Positions 36,776-46,428 are shown, numbered from the stretch's first letter. The stretch is 64,000 nt of DNA from Polynucleobacter sp. AP-Sving-400A-A2 (GCF_018688155.1 NZ_CP061312.1:1674001-1738000); one strand, 5' to 3'. Notes: a model not told the origin generated them from the sequence alone. Program-made: numbers and translations.

Positions 36776-37516
36776 CTAGTTCTTTAGGATAAATTGCGCT
36801 GCGGCCTTAATAAATTCAGGCTCTTTCTCATTAAAGCCGTGATACGCCTTTGAGCCACATACATCACCCTCGCTCACACCGCCCTCCATCGGAACAAACT
36901 GGGATGGAGATTTGCTGGGTCTATTTTTAATAATTGCCTCTGAGGTGGAAAAAGGAGTGCTTGCACAGCCATCATCTACATGATGAATGGCTTGTACCGG
37001 CATAGTGACATCCGAGTCAATGGAAGCTGAGCGATAGGTGCCGGCAACAATAACTCCAGAAATTAACGCCGCTTGATCTTTTCCACCATTCGCAAACTCT
37101 GTAACACTCACAGTCCCCATGCTGTGACCAAAAATCCAAATTGGTAAATTGAGCCTCTCTTTGTAATAACGCACAACATTCAAAATTCTTTGCTGGTGAT
37201 TTCTAATAGATCTAGAGTTTCTCATTCCACCCCCTAAATCATAGGGTGTATCAACCAATATGGCATCTATTCCGTATTGAGCCCATAAATTCTTTGAGCG
37301 CACGAAAGTATGGAAGTTGGTACTGGATCCATCATCCTGAAGACGCAACATGCCACCGCCACCGGGAAATAATAAAACTGCCGCCTTTGCATTTGGCGTC
37401 GCTACCAGTAGCGTTCTTGTGGGTGGATCATCCTTATAAGGAACATCAAATACCTGTGCGCGCGCAAGGAACGGAAAGCATACTAAAAGCATCAGAATAG
37501 CTAGATTAAGTTTCAT
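36776..37516 (-). CDS. Exported alpha/beta-hydrolase-fold protein
   Basis: A 246-residue secreted or periplasmic protein. The first 20 residues (MKLNLAILMLLVCFPFLARA) are a signal peptide. The nucleophile elbow is FGHSMGT (about residues 123-129), a GxSxG motif typical of alpha/beta hydrolases, and VQAIHHVDDGCAS is a plausible Asp-loop. An oxyanion-region LFPGGGGM lies near residues 49-56. Substrate is unknown; an esterase or dienelactone-hydrolase-like role is possible. It is 71 bases downstream of ppnP but behind a terminator. Confidence 0.75.
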   Translation of the reverse strand: MKLNLAILMLLVCFPFLARAQVFDVPYKDDPPTRTLLVATPNAKAAVLLFPGGGGMLRLQDDGSSTNFHTFVRSKNLWAQYGIDAILVDTPYDLGGGMRNSRSIRNHQQRILNVVRYYKERLNLPIWIFGHSMGTVSVTEFANGGKDQAALISGVIVAGTYRSASIDSDVTMPVQAIHHVDDGCASTPFSTSEAIIKNRPSKSPSQFVPMEGGVSEGDVCGSKAYHGFNEKEPEFIKAAAQFILKN

Positions 37517-37539
37517 GTTGTAATTTTTACACTCATTGG

Positions 37540-37566
37540 AATGAAAAAACCACCCGCAGGTGGTTT
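37540..37566 (-). terminator. Terminator after ppnP
   Basis: AAACCACC (37547-37554) and GGTGGTTT (37559-37566) form a perfect 8-bp stem with a 4-base loop. Read on the minus strand it is followed by a T tract, so it ends the argF-argG-ppnP direction. Confidence 0.88.
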
Positions 37567-37587
37567 CAGCATCAGCAGTTAATTCAT

Positions 37588-37893
37588 TTACTCAAAATGG
37601 CACACATAGTGCACTGGAGACTCAGCACGAATAATGAAATAACCACCTTTTTCCACTTCCCAGCTTTGACCCGCTTTGAACTCGACCTCTGGCGCGCCGT
37701 TAATACTGACAAACGCATTACCATCAACTACTTCCATAACTTCCTTTGTGCTGAGGTCAAAACGTAAAGTACTTGGCAACACCACACCAACAGATTTACG
37801 AACACCGTTTGGCAGGGTCACGGTATGAGATACACATTTACCATCGAAAAATACATTGGCTTTTTTGCCTACAGAAACTTGATCAAATTGCAT
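37588..37893 (-). CDS. ppnP: Pyrimidine/purine nucleoside phosphorylase (cupin type)
   Basis: A 101-residue cupin of the DUF1255/PpnP family, which cleaves a broad range of nucleosides by phosphorolysis. The barrel strands are recognisable in GKCVSHTVTLPNG, KSVGVVLPSTLRF, FEVEKG-like WEVEKGGYFII and the end VHYVCHFE. Length matches the family (about 95-105). It starts 45 bases after the argG stop and may be cotranscribed, but a functional link to arginine synthesis is not obvious. Confidence 0.9.
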   Translation of the reverse strand: MQFDQVSVGKKANVFFDGKCVSHTVTLPNGVRKSVGVVLPSTLRFDLSTKEVMEVVDGNAFVSINGAPEVEFKAGQSWEVEKGGYFIIRAESPVHYVCHFE

Positions 37894-37938
37894 CTTTATT
37901 CTTTCTAATCTGAATTACTAGCTTGTTATTTATCTAAA

Positions 37939-39168
37939 TTATTTCGCACGCTTACGTCTTGCAGTTTCAGCAATCCGCATACGCAAAGCATTGAGCTTAA
38001 TAAATCCACCCGCATCGGCTTGGTTATATGCACCGCCATCGTCATCAAAGGTAGCGATAGTCTTATCAAACAAAGTATTCGCTGAATCGCGCGAGATCAC
38101 AGAAACAGAGCCTTTGTAGAGCTTCAGACGCACAACCCCATTCACCATTTGTTGCGTGTGATCGATCAAGGTCTGCAGAGCCAGACGCTCTGGCGCCCAC
38201 CACAGACCGTTGTAGATGAGGCTTGCGTAGCGTGGCATCAGGTCATCTTTGAGGTGAGCTACTTCACGGTCCAAGGTAATACTCTCAATACCGCGGTGTG
38301 CTTTTAACAAGATAGTGCCGCCAGGGGTTTCATAGCAGCCACGGCTCTTCATGCCTACAAAGCGGTTCTCAACTAAGTCAAGACGACCAATGCCATGCAT
38401 GCCACCAATACGATTGAGTTCAGCTAGCAACTCATGTGGTTTATAAGCTTTACCATTAATCGCCACTGGATCACCAGCACGGAATTCAATTTCAATAATT
38501 TCTGGAGCATCTGGAGCCTTCTCAGGGGATACCGTCCAACGCCACATGGATTCTTCTGCTTCAGCATTTGGGTTCTCGAGATGACGACCTTCGTAGCTGA
38601 TGTGTAATAAGTTGGCATCCATTGAATAAGGTGAGCCGCCTTGCTTATGCTTCATCTCTACTGGGATGCCATGCTTTTCTGCATAGGCCATCAATTTTTC
38701 TCGGGAGAGTAAATCCCACTCGCGCCATGGTGCAATGACCTTAATTCCTGGCTCGAGTGCGTAGTAGCCCAACTCAAAACGTACTTGGTCATTACCTTTA
38801 CCAGTAGCGCCATGCGATACAGAGTCAGCACCAGTCGCGCGAGCAATTTCAATTTGGCGCTTAGCAATCAATGGACGCGCGATGGATGTGCCTAAAAGGT
38901 ATTCACCTTCGTAAATCGTATTGGCGCGGAACATGGGGAATACAAAGTCACGTACAAACTCTTCACGTAAGTCGTCGATAAAGATATTTTCTGGCTTGAT
39001 GCCAAACTGCAGCGCTTTGGCGCGTGCCGGCTCTAACTCTTCACCCTGACCTAAATCAGCTGTAAAGGTAACGATCTCACATTGATAAGTATCTTGAAGC
39101 CATTTGAGAATCACACTGGTGTCAAGACCACCGGAATACGCTAAAACTACTTTTTTAATATCAGACAT
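37939..39168 (-). CDS. argG: Argininosuccinate synthase
   Basis: Joins citrulline and aspartate with ATP to form argininosuccinate, the penultimate step of arginine synthesis. The 409-residue product has the N-type ATP pyrophosphatase loop [16 protein letters not shown] (residues 8-23), the [15 protein letters not shown] motif, and the substrate-binding [16 protein letters not shown] segment. Length is typical of the short bacterial class. It follows argF by 58 bases on the same strand and is likely cotranscribed. Confidence 0.96.
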   Translation of the reverse strand: MSDIKKVVLAYSGGLDTSVILKWLQDTYQCEIVTFTADLGQGEELEPARAKALQFGIKPENIFIDDLREEFVRDFVFPMFRANTIYEGEYLLGTSIARPLIAKRQIEIARATGADSVSHGATGKGNDQVRFELGYYALEPGIKVIAPWREWDLLSREKLMAYAEKHGIPVEMKHKQGGSPYSMDANLLHISYEGRHLENPNAEAEESMWRWTVSPEKAPDAPEIIEIEFRAGDPVAINGKAYKPHELLAELNRIGGMHGIGRLDLVENRFVGMKSRGCYETPGGTILLKAHRGIESITLDREVAHLKDDLMPRYASLIYNGLWWAPERLALQTLIDHTQQMVNGVVRLKLYKGSVSVISRDSANTLFDKTIATFDDDGGAYNQADAGGFIKLNALRMRIAETARRKRAK

Positions 39169-39226
39169 GATTTCTATTCAATCAAAAAATTAACTAATCA
39201 CTAACAAAGATAAATTACTTAAATAC

Positions 39227-40174
39227 TTAGTCCAAACGGCCGCAGAGTAAATACTCCATCAAGGCCTTTTGAACATGTAAACGATTTTCGGCCTCTTCCC
39301 AAACGATGCTTTGAGGACCATCAATCACTTCTGCAGAAACCTCTTCACCACGATGCGCTGGCAAGCAATGCATAAACAAAGCCTCAGGTTTTGCCAATGC
39401 CATTAATTCTTCATCGACCATCCAGTCTTTAAAAGCAGCCATACGAGAAGTATTTTCATCCTCGTAACCCATGCTAGTCCATACATCGGTAGTAACCAAG
39501 TCGGCGCCCTTACAGGCATCTTTTGGATCAGCGCAAATCGTCAGATGCTTTAAAGCTTTCGGAGTCAATCTGGAGTCATCCAATTGATAGCCACCAGGAG
39601 CCGAGAAACGAATTTGAAAATCTAAACATTCCGCTGCCTGAATCCAGGTATAGGCCATATTATTGGCATCACCTACCCAAGCAACCGTTTTACCCTGAAT
39701 CGGACCGCGGGCCTCTACAAAAGTAAAGATATCAGCCAATACTTGGCAAGGATGGTACTCATTGGTCAGGCCGTTGATTACGGGGACTCGAGAATTTGCT
39801 GCGAAGCGCTCAATAATCTCTTGGCCAAAGGTACGAATCATGATGATGTCCGTCATCCTAGAAATCACCTGCGCAGCGTCCTCTACAGGCTCACCACGGC
39901 CTAACTGGGTATCTCGAGTGTTCAGGTATACGGCATGGCCACCAAGCTGGTGTATGCCCGCCTCAAAAGAAAGGCGGGTACGAGTCGAATGCTTCTCAAA
40001 GATCATCGCTAAAGTGCGATCGTGCAGGGGATGCCAAGTCTCGTAACTTTTGAACTTCGTCTTAAGCCAAGCAGAGCGCTTGAGGAGGTAGTCGTATTCC
40101 TCGCGCGTCAGGTCAGCAAACTGCAAGTAATGCTTAACCTGGCCGGGCACTTGAGGCTTTGCCAAAGATGTCAT
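39227..40174 (-). CDS. argF: Ornithine carbamoyltransferase
   Basis: Makes citrulline from ornithine and carbamoyl phosphate. Key motifs are STRTRLSFEAG (carbamoyl phosphate binding, near residues 59-69), the RTFGQE segment, the ADLVTTDVW region and HCLPAHRGEEV, with the catalytic cysteine, near residue 270. I chose ATG at 40174 (MTSLAKPQVPG), giving 315 residues; ATG codons at 40207 and 40222 are in frame and would add up to 16 poorly conserved residues. No start has a strong ribosome site, so this choice is uncertain. argF-argG form a unit. Confidence 0.92.
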   Translation of the reverse strand: MTSLAKPQVPGQVKHYLQFADLTREEYDYLLKRSAWLKTKFKSYETWHPLHDRTLAMIFEKHSTRTRLSFEAGIHQLGGHAVYLNTRDTQLGRGEPVEDAAQVISRMTDIIMIRTFGQEIIERFAANSRVPVINGLTNEYHPCQVLADIFTFVEARGPIQGKTVAWVGDANNMAYTWIQAAECLDFQIRFSAPGGYQLDDSRLTPKALKHLTICADPKDACKGADLVTTDVWTSMGYEDENTSRMAAFKDWMVDEELMALAKPEALFMHCLPAHRGEEVSAEVIDGPQSIVWEEAENRLHVQKALMEYLLCGRLD

Positions 40175-40325
40175 TGTTGAGCTTTCTACAAAAGGTTTAG
40201 CTTGCATTTTTGTTTGGGGCATCGAACTGCACGAAAATAGTTCCTAAAGTCATCTTAGAGCCTTCGCAGACTGTTAAGCTAAGGTCTAAGTAACACCGAT
40301 TCCTTACTACGATTTCTACGCCAAC

Positions 40326-40640
40326 TTGAACCACAAAAAGCTTTTCATTCAGGGCATTACAAACGCTGGCAAACCTTTTCGCCCCAGTGACTGGGCCGAA
40401 CGTCTTTGCGGAGTGATGGCCACATTTCGCCCGCCAGGCGATGCTGGCGATCCCCGCTTCACTTACTCACCCTATGCCACACCAGTGGTTATTGCAAACG
40501 TAACATGTGTCGTTATCGACACTAGGCTAAGAGATCTTGATCCAAGAGCGCTCGACTTTGTCATCAACTTTGCCAAAGACAATTGCCTGCCAATCGAAGA
40601 AGCCTGCGAATTCGAACCGAAGTCGCATTCTCAGCCCTAA
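40326..40640 (+). CDS. DUF3579 protein with TTG start
   Basis: A 104-residue protein resembling the DUF3579 family of betaproteobacteria, of unknown function. The N-terminal part FIQGITNAGKPFRPSDWAER followed by LCGVMATF and a later CVVIDTRLRDLDPRALDFVINFAKDN are the recognisable parts. The only codon that reaches the conserved N-terminus is TTG at 40326, since the first in-frame ATG falls inside it; no strong ribosome site precedes the TTG. It is divergent from argF and convergent with rpsT. Confidence 0.78.
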   Translation: MNHKKLFIQGITNAGKPFRPSDWAERLCGVMATFRPPGDAGDPRFTYSPYATPVVIANVTCVVIDTRLRDLDPRALDFVINFAKDNCLPIEEACEFEPKSHSQP

Positions 40641-40641
40641 A

Positions 40642-40670
40642 AACAAAAACCCGCTCTGATAAGGAGCGGG
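40642..40670 (-). terminator. Terminator after rpsT
   Basis: CCCGCTC (40650-40656) and GAGCGGG (40664-40670) form a 7-bp GC stem with a 7-base loop. On the minus strand it is followed by a T tract, fitting the end of rpsT. On the plus strand the T tract is weak. Confidence 0.85.
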
Positions 40671-40715
40671 CTTAGACTCAGATTACTCTAAAGTCTGCCT
40701 AAATCTATAAAAGTC

Positions 40716-40982
40716 TTACGCTGCCATTGCCTTAATAGCTGCAGACAAACGTGATTTCTGACGTGATGCAGTATTTTTGTGAGCAATCTTTTTGTCAGCA
40801 ATCTTATCGATTGTGGACTGAGTTACTGCGAATACTTTAGCAGCGGCATCCTTATCGCCAGTTTCAATTGCTTTACGAACTGCCTTGATGGAAGTGCGGA
40901 GCTTTGAACGCAAGCTAGAGTTGTGCTCATTCTGTTTTACTGCCTGCCGTGCGCGTTTACGCGCTTGTGCGGTATTGGCCAT
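40716..40982 (-). CDS. rpsT: Small ribosomal subunit protein bS20
   Basis: An 88-residue, very basic, helical ribosomal protein of the 30S subunit. The start [21 protein letters not shown] and the Lys/Arg/Ala-rich body ending in [21 protein letters not shown] are clear S20 features. A 153-base space separates it from divergent murJ. It holds an AT-rich leader in which TTTATATAG may be the -10 region. In E. coli S20 regulates its own translation; nothing here proves that. Confidence 0.96.
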   Translation of the reverse strand: MANTAQARKRARQAVKQNEHNSSLRSKLRTSIKAVRKAIETGDKDAAAKVFAVTQSTIDKIADKKIAHKNTASRQKSRLSAAIKAMAA

Positions 40983-41135
40983 CTTTAAACCTTGCTATAT
41001 AAAAATTACAAAATACGGTTAACTAAAATTATGTGTGGGTTCGCCAAATTTGTAAGCTGACTCACCAAAACCCAAGATTTTACATTAAAGGACTAAAAAA
41101 GCCCAGCCACTTGATAAATAGGGGAAAATTAGCCC

Positions 41136-42689
41136 ATGAATCTGCTTTCAGCTGCCGCGAAGGTCAGCTCCCTCACCATGCTCTCCAGGATTACCGGACT
41201 ACTCCGGGAGACCCTAATTGCCCGTAGTTTTGGGGCTTCAGAGTGGACTGACGCCTTTAATGTGGCCTTCAGACTACCTAATTTGCTCCGCAGACTCTTT
41301 GCCGAGGGCGCCTTTTCTCAGGCATTTGTACCCATTTTGGGAGAAATCTCGAGCCAAGGAGACGTAAAACAGTCCCAAATCCTCGTCAATGCAGTCGCTA
41401 CGCTCTTATTTTGGGCCTTGCTGCTCACGGTACTCCTAGGTGTCATTGGCGCCCCCCTGCTGATTCTGGCGATTGCTACAGGCTTTGAGGGTGGTCCAGC
41501 CTACGATGCAAGTGTCGTAATGACTAGAATCATGTTCCCTTACATTGGGCTCATTTCGATGGTTTCCCTCTCTGCGGGAATCCTCAATACCTTTGGCCGC
41601 TTTGCCATTCCAGCATTTACACCGGTTTTGCTCAATTTAGCTCTCATTAGCAGCGCCATCTTTTTGGCGCCCCACTTGGACCAGCCGATTTATGCTCTGA
41701 GTATCGGCGTGCTCTTGGGCGGCGTATTACAGCTAGCCATTCAAATTCCAGCCCTCGCGCATTTGGGCCTACTCCCCAGAGTGGGTCTCCTACCCGGGGC
41801 AATTAAAGCAGCAGTTCAAAATCCGGATGCCCGTCGTGTCATGAAATTAATGGGGCCTGCGGTGTTTGCAGTTTCAGTCGCCCAAATTTCTCTCATCATT
41901 AATACCAATATTGCCTCTCGCTTGCAAACAGGTAGCGTATCTTGGCTGTCCTATGCTGATCGCCTCATGGAGTTTCCGACAGCCCTTTTGGGGGTAGCGC
42001 TGGGAACAGTCTTGCTACCGAGCCTGAGTAAAGCAAACGCAAAAAATGATTTGGTACATGCGGGTGAGCTTTTAATTTGGGGCTTACAGCTCACCTTTTT
42101 ACTAGCAGCGCCTTGTGCGATTGCCCTCTTTATTTTTGGAGAACCGCTAGCAGCGGTTTTGTATCACTACGGCAAGTTCACGGCACTAGACGTCTTGATG
42201 ACACAGCGTGCTCTTGCAGCTTATGGTGTTGGTCTGATTGGCCTCATTCTGGTGAAGATCTTAGCTCCTGGCTTTTATTCCCGCCAAGATATCCGCACAC
42301 CTGTAAAGATTGGCTTGCTAGTCTTGGTGGCAACCCAATTAGCCAATTTGGTTTTTGTGCCTTGGTTAGGACATGCTGGTCTTGCCCTCTCAGTTGGCGC
42401 TGGCGCCTGCTTGAATGCCGCACTACTCTGGATAGGCCTGCATCGACGTAGCGCCCTACCTAGATTCCCATGGTTAAAGTATTTGGGGCAGTTATTGCTT
42501 GCCTTAATTCCTTTTGCGCTCCTCTTGTATTACGCCGCCACTGCACATCATTGGATTGCACTCCAATCTAGCCCTTGGATTCGAGTGGGACTGCTGACTG
42601 CCTGGCTAGCCGCTGCCGCTGTGGTGTATTTCTCAGCCTTATGGCTTGTCGGAATCCGCTGGCAAAAATTCCTACGTCATGCAAAATAG
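41136..42689 (+). CDS. murJ: Lipid II flippase MurJ
   Basis: Polytopic inner-membrane transporter of the MOP superfamily that flips lipid II for peptidoglycan synthesis. The 517-residue protein has about fourteen hydrophobic segments. The N-terminal signature SRITGLLRETLIARSFG (residues 17-33) followed by DAFNVAFRLPNLLRRLFAEGAFSQAF contains the essential charged residues of MurJ. APGFYSRQDIRTPVKIG near residue 390 is a second hallmark. The next gene (SirB1-type) starts 5 bases after the stop. Confidence 0.95.
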   Translation: MNLLSAAAKVSSLTMLSRITGLLRETLIARSFGASEWTDAFNVAFRLPNLLRRLFAEGAFSQAFVPILGEISSQGDVKQSQILVNAVATLLFWALLLTVLLGVIGAPLLILAIATGFEGGPAYDASVVMTRIMFPYIGLISMVSLSAGILNTFGRFAIPAFTPVLLNLALISSAIFLAPHLDQPIYALSIGVLLGGVLQLAIQIPALAHLGLLPRVGLLPGAIKAAVQNPDARRVMKLMGPAVFAVSVAQISLIINTNIASRLQTGSVSWLSYADRLMEFPTALLGVALGTVLLPSLSKANAKNDLVHAGELLIWGLQLTFLLAAPCAIALFIFGEPLAAVLYHYGKFTALDVLMTQRALAAYGVGLIGLILVKILAPGFYSRQDIRTPVKIGLLVLVATQLANLVFVPWLGHAGLALSVGAGACLNAALLWIGLHRRSALPRFPWLKYLGQLLLALIPFALLLYYAATAHHWIALQSSPWIRVGLLTAWLAAAAVVYFSALWLVGIRWQKFLRHAK

Positions 42690-42694
42690 CTCTT

Positions 42695-43537
42695 ATGCCT
42701 ACACAACAACTAGACTATTTCACATCCCTCGTAGCTGAAGACGAGTACTTCCCCCTAACCGAGGCGGCGGTGGCAGTTGCACAACATGCCTACCCAGATC
42801 TCGATGTTCAGGGCGTACTTGATCAGATCGATCAATGGGGTAACAAAATTAAACAGCGCATTACTCCGGATACACCACCGATTCAGCGCCTGCAGTTGCT
42901 CAAACATGTTTTTTATAACGAACTAGGGTTCGGCCCAAACCAGAATGATTTTTACGCGCCCGAGAATTCTTACCTCCACCAGATCATTGAGAGTCGTCGC
43001 GGCATTCCAATCTCATTGGCGGTCTTAATGATGGAGCTTGGACAGCAAATTGGCTTAAATATTCGCGGAGTATCTTTTCCAAACCACTTCATGATGCGCA
43101 TCTCATTGCAACAAGGTGAAATCATCATGGATCCATTAAATGGCGAATCCCTTTCTAAAAATCAATTACAAGAAATGCTCGATCCCTATCTCGATGCCAA
43201 AGGCTATCGCGGTGAGCTCAGTCTGCCACTCAATATTTTCTTGCGCGCCTCTAGCTCTCGAGAAATTCTCTCGCGCTTCATGAGAAATCTCAAAATGATT
43301 TATTCAGAAAATGAGCGCTGGGAACGTTTGCTGGGTATTCAAGAGCGTCTAGTGATTTTGTTACCAGATTCAGCTGAAGAAGTTCGTGATCGCGGCTTGA
43401 TCTTTGCTCAACTAGAGTATGTACGGCCTGCGATAGCTGACCTGCATCACTACTTAAGCGAAATGCCTGGCGCAGAAGATGCGGCAGACATTCGTGAGCA
43501 TATCGCTACGCTAGAGAGTCAAACCAAACTGCACTAA
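42695..43537 (+). CDS. SirB1-family protein (transglutaminase-like domain plus helical repeats)
   Basis: A 280-residue soluble protein of the SirB1/YchA family, whose biochemical function is not established. The N-terminal half holds a transglutaminase-like fold with YLHQIIESRRGIPISLAVLMMELGQQIGL and FPNHFMMRI, in which the usual catalytic Cys is replaced. The C-terminal part (about residues 210-280) resembles TPR helices. ATG at 42695 is chosen over a longer frame that overlaps murJ. It directly follows murJ. Confidence 0.85.
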   Translation: MPTQQLDYFTSLVAEDEYFPLTEAAVAVAQHAYPDLDVQGVLDQIDQWGNKIKQRITPDTPPIQRLQLLKHVFYNELGFGPNQNDFYAPENSYLHQIIESRRGIPISLAVLMMELGQQIGLNIRGVSFPNHFMMRISLQQGEIIMDPLNGESLSKNQLQEMLDPYLDAKGYRGELSLPLNIFLRASSSREILSRFMRNLKMIYSENERWERLLGIQERLVILLPDSAEEVRDRGLIFAQLEYVRPAIADLHHYLSEMPGAEDAADIREHIATLESQTKLH

Positions 43538-43556
43538 GCAACCCTATTGAGCGACC

Positions 43557-44216
43557 TTATTTCTTTTTACCTTGAAATAATTTATAGATAGCAGCCAACA
43601 CAATGGGAATCGCTGCTGCACCTATGCCAATCAATACGATCACATTGAGGTTTTGGCGAATGATGGGGATATTTCCGAAGAAGTAGCCGGTAATCACTAA
43701 ACCAAAGACCCACAAGAGTGCGCCAGTCACATTGAAAAACTGGAAGCGAGAAAAGTTCATTGCGGAAACGCCAGCAACAAATGGCGCAAAGGTGCGAATG
43801 ATCGGCAAAAAGCGTGCCACGATGATGGTCTTGCCGCCGTGCTTCTCATAAAAAGAATGGGTTTTTCGCAAAGCCGCTTGATCGATCCAACGTGATTCGC
43901 TACTAAAAATTCGTTCACCAATCCAGCGACCAATAAAGTAGTTCACTGTATTACCAGCAATTGCGGCAATCAATAATCCAATACACAGTGTCCACAGATT
44001 AAAGTGCTCGGTAGCGCAATAGGCTCCAGCAATAAACAATAATGAATCCCCAGGTAAGAAGGGGGCCACCACTAAACCAGTCTCAGCAAATACGATGGCA
44101 AAGAGCAAGCCATAAGCCCAGTAGCCGTATTGCTGAATCACCATGTCTAAATGACGATCAATGTGCAAAAGCAAGTCACCCAACTGCAATAAGGTATCGA
44201 TCAAATCGCGCTCCAT
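43557..44216 (-). CDS. DedA-family membrane protein
   Basis: A 219-residue inner-membrane protein of the DedA/SNARE-associated (VTT) family, proposed undecaprenyl-phosphate or lipid carriers involved in envelope and proton homeostasis. Signatures are ETGLVVAPFLPGDSLLFIAG (near residues 46-65), a GNTVNYFIGRWIGER segment and the downstream FLPIIRTFAPFVAGVSAMNF. About five hydrophobic segments are present. It has a basic C-terminus (FQGKKK). It is convergent with the SirB1-type gene and divergent from miaA. Confidence 0.9.
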   Translation of the reverse strand: MERDLIDTLLQLGDLLLHIDRHLDMVIQQYGYWAYGLLFAIVFAETGLVVAPFLPGDSLLFIAGAYCATEHFNLWTLCIGLLIAAIAGNTVNYFIGRWIGERIFSSESRWIDQAALRKTHSFYEKHGGKTIIVARFLPIIRTFAPFVAGVSAMNFSRFQFFNVTGALLWVFGLVITGYFFGNIPIIRQNLNVIVLIGIGAAAIPIVLAAIYKLFQGKKK

Positions 44217-44249
44217 CTATTTGTTGGAAGGATATTAACAGGCTAACAA

Positions 44250-44278
44250 TTCAGATTGCGACATTTCATTCTTATAAT
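44250..44278 (+). promoter_or_regulatory. Predicted miaA promoter giving a leaderless mRNA
   Basis: TTCAGA (44250-44255, 4 of 6 matches) and a perfect TATAAT (44273-44278) are separated by 17 bases. The -10 box ends 5 bases before the miaA ATG at 44284, so transcription should start at the start codon. No Shine-Dalgarno sequence is present between them. Confidence 0.65.
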
Positions 44279-44283
44279 GCGGT

Positions 44284-45288
44284 ATGCAAACTGAACCTCA
44301 CATTCAGCCTACGCATTCACCTCATCAGCCACCCATACTCTGTATTGTTGGCCCCACGGGCGCAGGCAAAACCCATCTCGCAATGGCATTGGCTGAGCAT
44401 GCGAAATCCCGAGGTCAAACTGTAGAGTTAATCAGCATGGACTCTGCGCTGGTCTATCGTGGCTTAGATATTGGCAGCGCTAAGCCCACGCTGGCCGAGC
44501 AAGCTGCCGTTCAGCATCACCTAATCGATATCTTAGAACCTACCGAATCCTATTCAGCCGCGCGCTTCGCAAATGATGCCAAGCGGCTAAGCAAAGAAAT
44601 TCGTAAGCGCGGGAATATTCCCGTTGTAGTAGGTGGCACGATGTTGTACTGGCGGGCATGGGCATACGGCCTATCGTCTCTCCCGCCTGCAGATCCAGCA
44701 ATCCGCGCCCGTCTCGATGAGCAAGGTAAGGCGATTGGCTGGCCTGCGATGCACGCTCAATTAGCTCAGGTTGATCCCATGACTGCCGCGCGCTTACAGC
44801 CCAATGACTCTCAACGAGTACAACGTGCTTTAGAGGTTTATGCAATTACAGGCAATCCGATGTCAGCACTGCTAGCAGATTCACCAAGCGAAGATGGTAG
44901 GGAAGGGTCGACTATTCCAGAATGGATTAATCTTATTTCATTAGAGCCAAGCGATCGCTTTCGCTTGCATCAAAACTTAGAAAAGCGTTTTGATGAAATG
45001 CTCACCGGAGGATTATTAGAAGAGGTCGAACTACTGAGAAAAAATCCAAACTTGCATGGCGATCTCCCTGCCATTCGCTCGGTGGGCTATCGACAAGTCT
45101 GGGAATATTTATCTGGTGAAGTAGATCAGGCCGAAATGCGCTACAAGGCACTAGCTGCTACTAGGCAACTTGGTAAAAGACAATTAACTTGGTTGCGCGC
45201 AATTGCTGGAAGAAAGACATTTGACCCGTTCAACCCAACTGAGTTGAACGCGGCCCTAGAGTACTGCAAGCAAAGTCTAGATAACTAG
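44284..45288 (+). CDS. miaA: tRNA dimethylallyltransferase
   Basis: Adds a dimethylallyl group to A37 of tRNAs reading UNN codons. The 334-residue product has the P-loop IVGPTGAGKTHLAMALAE (about residues 19-36), the DSALVYRGLDIGSAKP motif near residues 57-72, the HHLIDILEP segment and the C-terminal GYRQVWEYLSG and TRQLGKRQLTWLR. An in-frame extension of about 15 residues precedes the P-loop, but no later ATG is available before it. It is convergent with purM and probably monocistronic. Confidence 0.95.
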   Translation: MQTEPHIQPTHSPHQPPILCIVGPTGAGKTHLAMALAEHAKSRGQTVELISMDSALVYRGLDIGSAKPTLAEQAAVQHHLIDILEPTESYSAARFANDAKRLSKEIRKRGNIPVVVGGTMLYWRAWAYGLSSLPPADPAIRARLDEQGKAIGWPAMHAQLAQVDPMTAARLQPNDSQRVQRALEVYAITGNPMSALLADSPSEDGREGSTIPEWINLISLEPSDRFRLHQNLEKRFDEMLTGGLLEEVELLRKNPNLHGDLPAIRSVGYRQVWEYLSGEVDQAEMRYKALAATRQLGKRQLTWLRAIAGRKTFDPFNPTELNAALEYCKQSLDN

Positions 45289-45302
45289 GCTTTTACCGAG
45301 CA

Positions 45303-46355
45303 TTAAATAACGATAGTTTGTGGCTCGCCAGCAGGACGCTCTACGACCTCGCCAACTGTCCAAGCATGTAAACCTTCAGCCTTGAGAGATTGAATTGCGG
45401 CATCTGCCTGGTCGGTAGACACAATGACCACCATACCAATACCGCAGTTAAATACGCGCACCATTTCTGCATCGGCCACGCCACCCTTCATCTGCAACCA
45501 GCGGAAGAGTTCTGGCATTTGCCAGCTATCGCGATGCAGTACAGCCTGAGTATTTTCTGGGAGTACGCGTGGAACGTTGTCCACTAAACCGCCACCAGTG
45601 ATGTGAGCCATGCCCTTGACATTGATCTCTTCAATCAACTTGAGCAAAGGCTTTACATAAATTTGTGTAGGGGCCATGACTACATCACCCAAAGGTCGGC
45701 CACCCAAATCATCAGTCGGCTTAGCCCCGGCACGCTCAATAATTTTACGGACTAGCGAGTAACCATTGGAGTGTGCGCCGCTCGAAGCAATCGCCAACAC
45801 GACATCACCCGGGATAATCGTTGCACCAGTGATAATTTTGGATTTTTCAACCGCACCAACAGCAAAGCCGGCCAAGTCGTATTCACCTGGAGGGTACATA
45901 CCGGGCATCTCAGCAGTTTCACCACCGATGAGTGCGCAACCAGATAACTCGCAACCTTTTGCAATTCCGCCAACGACAGTGGCTGCAGTATCTACAGTGA
46001 GCTTGCCGCAAGCGAAGTAATCTAAGAAAAAGAGGGGTTCAGCACCCTGAACCAAAATGTCGTTCACGCTCATCGCAACCAAATCTTGGCCGATCGTATC
46101 ATGACGATTCCACTCAAAGGCCAATCTGAGTTTAGTACCAACTCCATCGGTGCCGGATACCAAAACTGGCTCTTTATAGCGCTTTGGGACCTCAAACAAG
46201 GCGCCAAAGCCACCAATTCCAGCCAGCACGCCTTCCCGCATGGTTTTCTTAGCTAAAGGCTTAATACGATCCACCAGGTCATCACCAGCATCAATATCGA
46301 CACCTGCGTCGCGGTAGGAAAGGCCTTTTGAGGAAGAATTGGTAGGTGAGTTCAT
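45303..46355 (-). CDS. purM: Phosphoribosylformylglycinamidine cyclo-ligase (AIR synthetase)
   Basis: Closes the imidazole ring to make AIR in purine synthesis. The 350-residue product has the signature [16 protein letters not shown] (residues 13-28), the ATP-binding [15 protein letters not shown], the [11 protein letters not shown] motif and [16 protein letters not shown]. purN, another step of the pathway, is elsewhere in the window. It is divergent from the AI-2E-type transporter, with 73 bases between starts. Confidence 0.96.
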   Translation of the reverse strand: MNSPTNSSSKGLSYRDAGVDIDAGDDLVDRIKPLAKKTMREGVLAGIGGFGALFEVPKRYKEPVLVSGTDGVGTKLRLAFEWNRHDTIGQDLVAMSVNDILVQGAEPLFFLDYFACGKLTVDTAATVVGGIAKGCELSGCALIGGETAEMPGMYPPGEYDLAGFAVGAVEKSKIITGATIIPGDVVLAIASSGAHSNGYSLVRKIIERAGAKPTDDLGGRPLGDVVMAPTQIYVKPLLKLIEEINVKGMAHITGGGLVDNVPRVLPENTQAVLHRDSWQMPELFRWLQMKGGVADAEMVRVFNCGIGMVVIVSTDQADAAIQSLKAEGLHAWTVGEVVERPAGEPQTIVI

Positions 46356-46428
46356 GGCAGAGATAGAAGATTAGTAAGAAACGCTACTTGGTCGGTAGAA
46401 TCATTGAATTCTAGAGGATTCGAGGACG

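Noticed and set aside
46356..46428. Frameshift hiding the first helix of the AI-2E-type transporter
   Set aside because: All three plus-strand frames of the 73-base gap were inspected; none encodes a hydrophobic helix, so a simple frameshift does not explain the missing segment.
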